Origin: VRUE01 sp035693025
Lineage (GTDB): Bacteria > Actinomycetota > Thermoleophilia > Solirubrobacterales > 70-9
NCBI GenBank assembly: GCA_035693025.1
Contig: DASSHI010000010.1
Coordinates: 1-14,485, forward strand
DNA length: 14,485 nt
Direction of reading: 5' to 3'
The notes under the pieces are model-generated. The model worked only from the letters and a program-made list of their open reading frames with translations. It ran no database searches and was not told the DNA's origin. Positions 11,362-14,485 of the stretch are shown here, in pieces; position 1 is the stretch's first letter, and each line of letters opens with the position of its first letter. A program made the position numbers and the translations under genes.

Positions 11362-11694
11362 CTAGCGGCGAAGCTGCGAGACGAGCTCAGCGCGCTGGCG
11401 CTCGGAGAGGCCGCCGATCGTCTTCGAAGGCGATATTCGGCACTGGTTGAGGATGCGGTTGGTCTTGACCCGGCCGTACTTGGGGACGGCGAGGAGCATG
11501 TCGAAGACCTTGGCGGTCATCACGTACTCGGGCGGGTCGAGCAGGAGCGCGTGAATGCTCGTCTTGCTCGCTTTGAGGTCCTTCTTGAGCTTGGCGCGGG
11601 CGGTGCGGATGTCGTTTGCCCGCTTCAAAGCGTCCATTCGCTGGTCCAGCGACCTCTCGGGGGCCGCTGCAGAGGTCTTGACCGGAGCAGGCAT
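11362..11694 (-). CDS. mihF: Actinobacterial integration host factor (mIHF)
   Basis: mIHF is a small nucleoid protein of Actinomycetota, unrelated in fold to E. coli IHF, that binds and bends DNA. The 110-residue protein has the family layout. A basic N-terminal helix (RMDALKRANDIRTARAKLKK, about 19-38) is followed by a linker and a helix-two-turn-helix/HhH-like region. In that region LLAVPKYGRVKTNRILNQC (67-85) and GGLSERQRAEL (94-104) match the L-x-x-L-P-x-x-G-x-x-x-A/T-x-x-I and GL-x-x-x-Q-R-x-x-L pattern. I chose ATG 11694 over the in-frame ATG 11763 because a good promoter (TTGCAC, 16 nt, TATACT) lies between them. The -10 ends 10 nt before 11694, so the mRNA would be leaderless or nearly so. 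It occupies its usual place before gmk. Confidence 0.92.
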   Translation of the reverse strand: MPAPVKTSAAAPERSLDQRMDALKRANDIRTARAKLKKDLKASKTSIHALLLDPPEYVMTAKVFDMLLAVPKYGRVKTNRILNQCRISPSKTIGGLSERQRAELVSQLRR

Positions 11695-11704
11695 CTGGGC
11701 GGCG

Positions 11705-11732
11705 AGTATAGCCGCGGCTCGCGGGGGTGCAA
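11705..11732 (-). promoter_or_regulatory. Sigma-70-type promoter of mihF giving a near-leaderless mRNA
   Basis: On the minus strand TTGCAC (11732-11727) and TATACT (11710-11705) are separated by 16 nt; each hexamer differs from consensus at one or two positions. The expected start, 6-8 nt after the -10, falls 2-4 nt before ATG 11694. No Shine-Dalgarno can fit, as is common for leaderless actinobacterial messages. This would allow mihF-gmk-rpoZ-coaBC expression independent of the pyrimidine genes. Confidence 0.7.
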
Positions 11733-11769
11733 GGGCATCCGACCCGTTTTTCGGCAAATTCACCTAGAC

Positions 11770-13554
11770 CTAGAGTCGAGGTTGAGGTTCGGGCGACCGC
11801 TCAGATCCCTTCGACAGCTCCGCGGCGATCCGCGTGCCCGCCCGCGGGTCGCGAAAGCTCTCCGTTCCCACCGCCACCAGCGTCGCCCCGGCGGCAAGCA
11901 TCTCCGCTGCATCGACGCCGCTGGAGATCCCCCCCATCCCGACGATCGGCACGTCGACGGCCGCGGCGACGGCGCGAACCTGCGCCACCGCGATCGGCCT
12001 GATCGCAGGTCCCGACAGGCCCCCCTGCCCCACACCGATCCCCGGCTTTCCGGTCGCCGGATCGATCGCGCTGGCCTTCATCGTGTTGATCAGGGAGACC
12101 GCGTCGGCCCCGCCCTCCTGCGCGGCGAGAGCCACGGCAGCCGGATCGGCCACGTTCGGCGTCAGCTTCACGATCAGCGGCTTGCGCGTCAGCGGCCGCA
12201 GGGCTTCCAGCAGGGCCGCCGTCTCCGTGGGCTGCTCGCCCACGATCAGGCCCGAATGGACGTTGGGGCAGGAGACGTTCAGCTCGAACGCGGCGAGGTC
12301 GTGCTCGTCCAGCGCCGCGATCATCCTCTCGAAGTCCGCGTGCCCGGTGGCCATCACCGAGACGATCAACGGCACCGGCAGCTCGCCCAGCTGCGGCAGG
12401 TCCTCGGCGATGAACCCCTCCAACCCCTTGTTGGGCAGCCCGATCGAGTTGATCATCCCGGCAGGCGTCTCCCAGATCCGCTGCGGCGGGTTGCCGACGC
12501 GGGGCTCCATGGTGATCGTCTTCGAGACGAAGGCCGAGAATGGGAAGTCCGCCAACAGGGCGTCGCCGTAGACACGCCTGGCGGCGATCGCGTCGAAGGT
12601 GCCGGAGGCGTTGATCACCGGATGCTTCAACTCGATTCCGCAAAAGTCGATGGCGTCCCGACCGGCGGGTCCTGTCGCCGCAGGGGACCCACCACGCCCT
12701 GCGGTAGCTAAAGCTTCCTCGGGCGTGGTCCCCCCTGCGACGCCACCCGCCGGAGGGTGCTGAATTACGGGACCGTCTACGCATAGGCGGAGGTAGCTGC
12801 CGTCGCCCTTCGGCACCGCGCAGCCGTAGCAAGCCCCATAGCCGCAGGCCATGGGGGACTCCATCGCCAGCTCGCAGGCGACTTCCCTGCTCGTGCAGAG
12901 AGCCTGCACCGCATCGAGCATCTGTGGGGGGCCACAGGCGTAGACGACTGCGCTCCGCGCGTCGTCGCCTTCGAGCATCGCGCTGAGCAGGTCCGTCACG
13001 TAGCCGTGGTGGCCCACATGGCCGTCGTCACTCGCCAGTTTCACCTCGCAGCAGCGGAAGAGGTCGTCGAGACCGCCCGAGTGAGCCTCGTCGCGGAAGC
13101 CGAGCAGGACGCGAGCGGGGACGTTCATGGCGTTGAAGCGCCGGCGCAGCAACGCCAGCGGCGCGATGCCGATGCCGCCGCCGACGAGGATCGCGCCAGC
13201 GGCCCCCGGGGACAGCTCCCGCGGCGCCGAGAAGCTGTTGCCCAGCGGGCCGTTGACCCAGACCCACTCCCCCGCCTCGAGCTCACAGAGGCGGTCGGTG
13301 CCGGGGCCGATTCCCTCGATCAGGAAATCGAGTCGGACGCCTCCGTCCTGCGGATCCGTGTCGGCGACGGAGAAGGCACGCGGCAGAAACGGCCGGCCGC
13401 CGCGCTCCTCCCAGTGGGACTCCATGGCGAGCATGTAGAACTGGCCCGGCTCGGGTGCCGGCCCCTCGGCGTCGAGCAGCGAGAAGACACGGTAGCCGCC
13501 GGAGGCGTGGCTGTCGGTCACCTCGCAGGCCCGGCGGCCGAACGGGGCGCTCAT
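11770..13554 (-). CDS. pyrKD: Fused dihydroorotate dehydrogenase B: PyrK electron-transfer domain joined to PyrD catalytic domain
   Basis: Oxidises dihydroorotate to orotate and passes electrons through FAD and a 2Fe-2S centre to NAD+. In most bacteria PyrD and PyrK are separate subunits; here one 594-residue frame carries both. The PyrK half (1-about 266) has RAFSV (59-63), GPLGNSF (102-108), VGGGIGIAPL (124-133), YACGPPQML (205-213) and the 2Fe-2S ligands Cys237, Cys242, Cys245 and Cys258. The PyrD half (about 300-575) is class 1B: INASGTFD (314-321), KTITMEPRVGNPPQR (345-359), PAGMINSIGLPN (364-375) and NVSCPN with catalytic Cys429. INTMKASAID (489-498) and GMGGISSG (539-546) complete it. 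The linker (about 265-302) has no ATG, GTG or TTG, so an independent PyrD start is unlikely. The linker is encoded by a palindrome. ATG 13554 overlaps the carB stop (ATGA). The symbol is a composite of pyrK and pyrD. Confidence 0.95.
   Translation of the reverse strand: MSAPFGRRACEVTDSHASGGYRVFSLLDAEGPAPEPGQFYMLAMESHWEERGGRPFLPRAFSVADTDPQDGGVRLDFLIEGIGPGTDRLCELEAGEWVWVNGPLGNSFSAPRELSPGAAGAILVGGGIGIAPLALLRRRFNAMNVPARVLLGFRDEAHSGGLDDLFRCCEVKLASDDGHVGHHGYVTDLLSAMLEGDDARSAVVYACGPPQMLDAVQALCTSREVACELAMESPMACGYGACYGCAVPKGDGSYLRLCVDGPVIQHPPAGGVAGGTTPEEALATAGRGGSPAATGPAGRDAIDFCGIELKHPVINASGTFDAIAARRVYGDALLADFPFSAFVSKTITMEPRVGNPPQRIWETPAGMINSIGLPNKGLEGFIAEDLPQLGELPVPLIVSVMATGHADFERMIAALDEHDLAAFELNVSCPNVHSGLIVGEQPTETAALLEALRPLTRKPLIVKLTPNVADPAAVALAAQEGGADAVSLINTMKASAIDPATGKPGIGVGQGGLSGPAIRPIAVAQVRAVAAAVDVPIVGMGGISSGVDAAEMLAAGATLVAVGTESFRDPRAGTRIAAELSKGSERSPEPQPRL
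12662..12753. repeat. 92-bp imperfect palindrome inside pyrKD, encoding the inter-domain linker
   Basis: The ends form a perfect 9-bp inverted repeat (CCGGCGGGT at 12662-12670 with ACCCGCCGG at 12745-12753). Inside, GCAGGGG and ACCACGCCC on the left (up to 12699) pair with GGGCGTGGT and CCCCTGC on the right (from 12721), with small gaps. The 21-nt centre contains AGCTAAAGCT. Read in the pyrKD frame it encodes residues about 268-298, rich in Gly, Ala, Thr and Pro. Its centre holds a TTA leucine codon (12711-12709) and GAA, GCT and GCA codons, less GC-rich at third positions than the flanks. This is consistent with an inserted repeat element. Confidence 0.75.
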
Positions 13555-14485
13555 CGCGGCTGCGTGGCCCTGGTCCCGTGGACTTCCTGCAGGCTCAGCA
13601 CCGTCGGCTCGCCCTGCTTCTGGGCGGCGATCGCACGCACGGCGGCCGAGGCGCCGGTCATCGTCGTCACGCTGGGAATGCCGTGGCGGACCGCGGCTGT
13701 TCGGATCGCCTGGCCGTCGGCACGGGCGCCGGAGCCGGTCGGGGTGTTGATCACGAGGTCGCAGCGGCGCTCCCGGATCAGGTCGACGACGTGCGGCGAG
13801 CCCTCGCCGATCTTGTTGATCCGCGTGACCGGGATCCCCATCGAGGAGATCGATTGCGCGGTGCCGCCGGTGGCGATCACCTCGAAGCCGAGGTCGTGGA
13901 AGCGCGCCGCCATCTGCGTCGCGGCCGGCTTGTCGGTGTCGGTGACGGTGATGAAGACGGTCCCCTCGGTCGGCAGCAGCACCCCGGCGGCCGCCTGCGC
14001 CTTGGCGAAGGCGGTCGGGAAGTCGGCGGCGATGCCCATCACCTCGCCGGTGCTCTTCATCTCCGGTCCCAGCACGGAGTCGGCGCCGGCGAAGCGTGCG
14101 AAGGGCAGCACCGCCTCCTTGACGCTGACGTGATCGAGCGGGCTCTCGGGCAGCTCCTGGTCGGCGAGGCGCTCGCCCAGCATCAGCCTCGCGGCCAGTT
14201 TCGCCAGTGGCGCCCCGGTGGCCTTGGAGACGAAGGGGACGGTTCGCGAGGCCCGCGGATTGGCCTCGATCACATGCAGCTCGCCGGCGCCGATCGCGTA
14301 CTGGATGTTGATCAGCCCGATCACGCCCAGCTCCAGCGCGATCCGCTTCGTGGTCGCGCGGATCTCACCCAGCATCTCCTCGCCGATGCTCATCGGCGGC
14401 AGCACGCAGGCAGAGTCTCCGGAGTGGACGCCCGCCTCCTCGACGTGCTGCATGATCCCCGCGACCCAGACGTCCTCCCCGTCCC
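13551..14485 (-). CDS. carB: Carbamoyl-phosphate synthase large subunit, C-terminal part, cut by window edge
   Basis: Makes carbamoyl phosphate from glutamine-derived ammonia, bicarbonate and two ATP, feeding pyrimidine and arginine synthesis with CarA. About 310 C-terminal residues of roughly 1,070 are present. The frame is open to the window edge, beginning DGEDVWVAGIMQHVEEAGVH. The end of the second ATP-grasp domain shows SGDSACVLPP, NIQYAI, EANPRASRTVPFVSKATGA and LAKLAARLM. The last about 130 residues form the MGS-like allosteric domain: TVFITVTDTDKPAA, ARFHDLGFEVIATGGTA, DLVINTPTGSGARADGQAIR and IPSVTTM. In E. coli this domain binds UMP and IMP, or ornithine. An ATG at 14453 is internal, not the start. 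Its stop overlaps the pyrKD ATG, so the two are coupled in a pyrimidine operon whose earlier genes lie beyond the window. Confidence 0.97.
   Translation of the reverse strand, partial: DGEDVWVAGIMQHVEEAGVHSGDSACVLPPMSIGEEMLGEIRATTKRIALELGVIGLINIQYAIGAGELHVIEANPRASRTVPFVSKATGAPLAKLAARLMLGERLADQELPESPLDHVSVKEAVLPFARFAGADSVLGPEMKSTGEVMGIAADFPTAFAKAQAAAGVLLPTEGTVFITVTDTDKPAATQMAARFHDLGFEVIATGGTAQSISSMGIPVTRINKIGEGSPHVVDLIRERRCDLVINTPTGSGARADGQAIRTAAVRHGIPSVTTMTGASAAVRAIAAQKQGEPTVLSLQEVHGTRATQPR

Noticed and set aside
11695..11763. Upstream in-frame ATG start for mihF (133 residues)
   Set aside because: A good -35/-10 pair lies within this segment and the extra residues are not part of the mIHF family core.

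Overview
The window is GC-rich and every gene I can support (17, two of them cut by the window edges) lies on the minus strand, so transcription runs from high to low coordinates. An actinobacterial-type integration host factor (mihF) beside gmk, rpoZ and coaBC points to Actinomycetota. The very short RimP, TruB and RibF and the fused PyrK-PyrD suggest a deep-branching class such as Thermoleophilia (Solirubrobacterales-like). That class assignment is inference from gene content and protein style only.

Right third (14485 down to about 9243): the end of carB, then a single gene joining PyrK and PyrD (dihydroorotate dehydrogenase B), then mihF with its own promoter, gmk, rpoZ and coaBC. This is the usual actinobacterial carB-mihF-gmk-rpoZ-coaBC order, but pyrF is not between carB and mihF, and a pyrKD fusion is there instead. 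The PyrK-PyrD junction is encoded by a 92-bp imperfect palindrome that carries a TTA codon.

Boundary (9242 to 9011): the largest non-coding stretch, 232 bp. It holds a 157-bp nested inverted repeat that takes in the coaBC stop codon, a TATACT box, and a canonical hairpin plus T-run terminator placed only 16 nt before the rimP start codon. That terminator looks like an attenuator for the rimP-nusA-infB operon.

Left two thirds (9010 down to 1): rimP (N-terminal domain only), nusA (with a C-terminal Cys/His cluster), infB, rbfA, nrnA, truB (catalytic domain only), ribF, rpsO, a 1-Cys peroxiredoxin, a C-terminally short DsbA-like gene, and the start of pnp. From rimP to the DsbA-like gene the reading frames overlap or abut (GTGA, TAGTG, ATGA, TTGA junctions), so one co-transcribed, translationally coupled unit for transcription elongation/termination, translation initiation, ribosome and tRNA maturation, RNA turnover and flavin cofactor synthesis is likely. 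The ylxR gene usually found between nusA and infB is absent.

No tRNA, rRNA, CRISPR array, transposase or phage gene was seen. The most unusual material is the two unrelated-looking long palindromes, the leader terminator before rimP-nusA, the NusA C-terminal metal-binding-like motif, and the redox gene pair inserted between rpsO and pnp.
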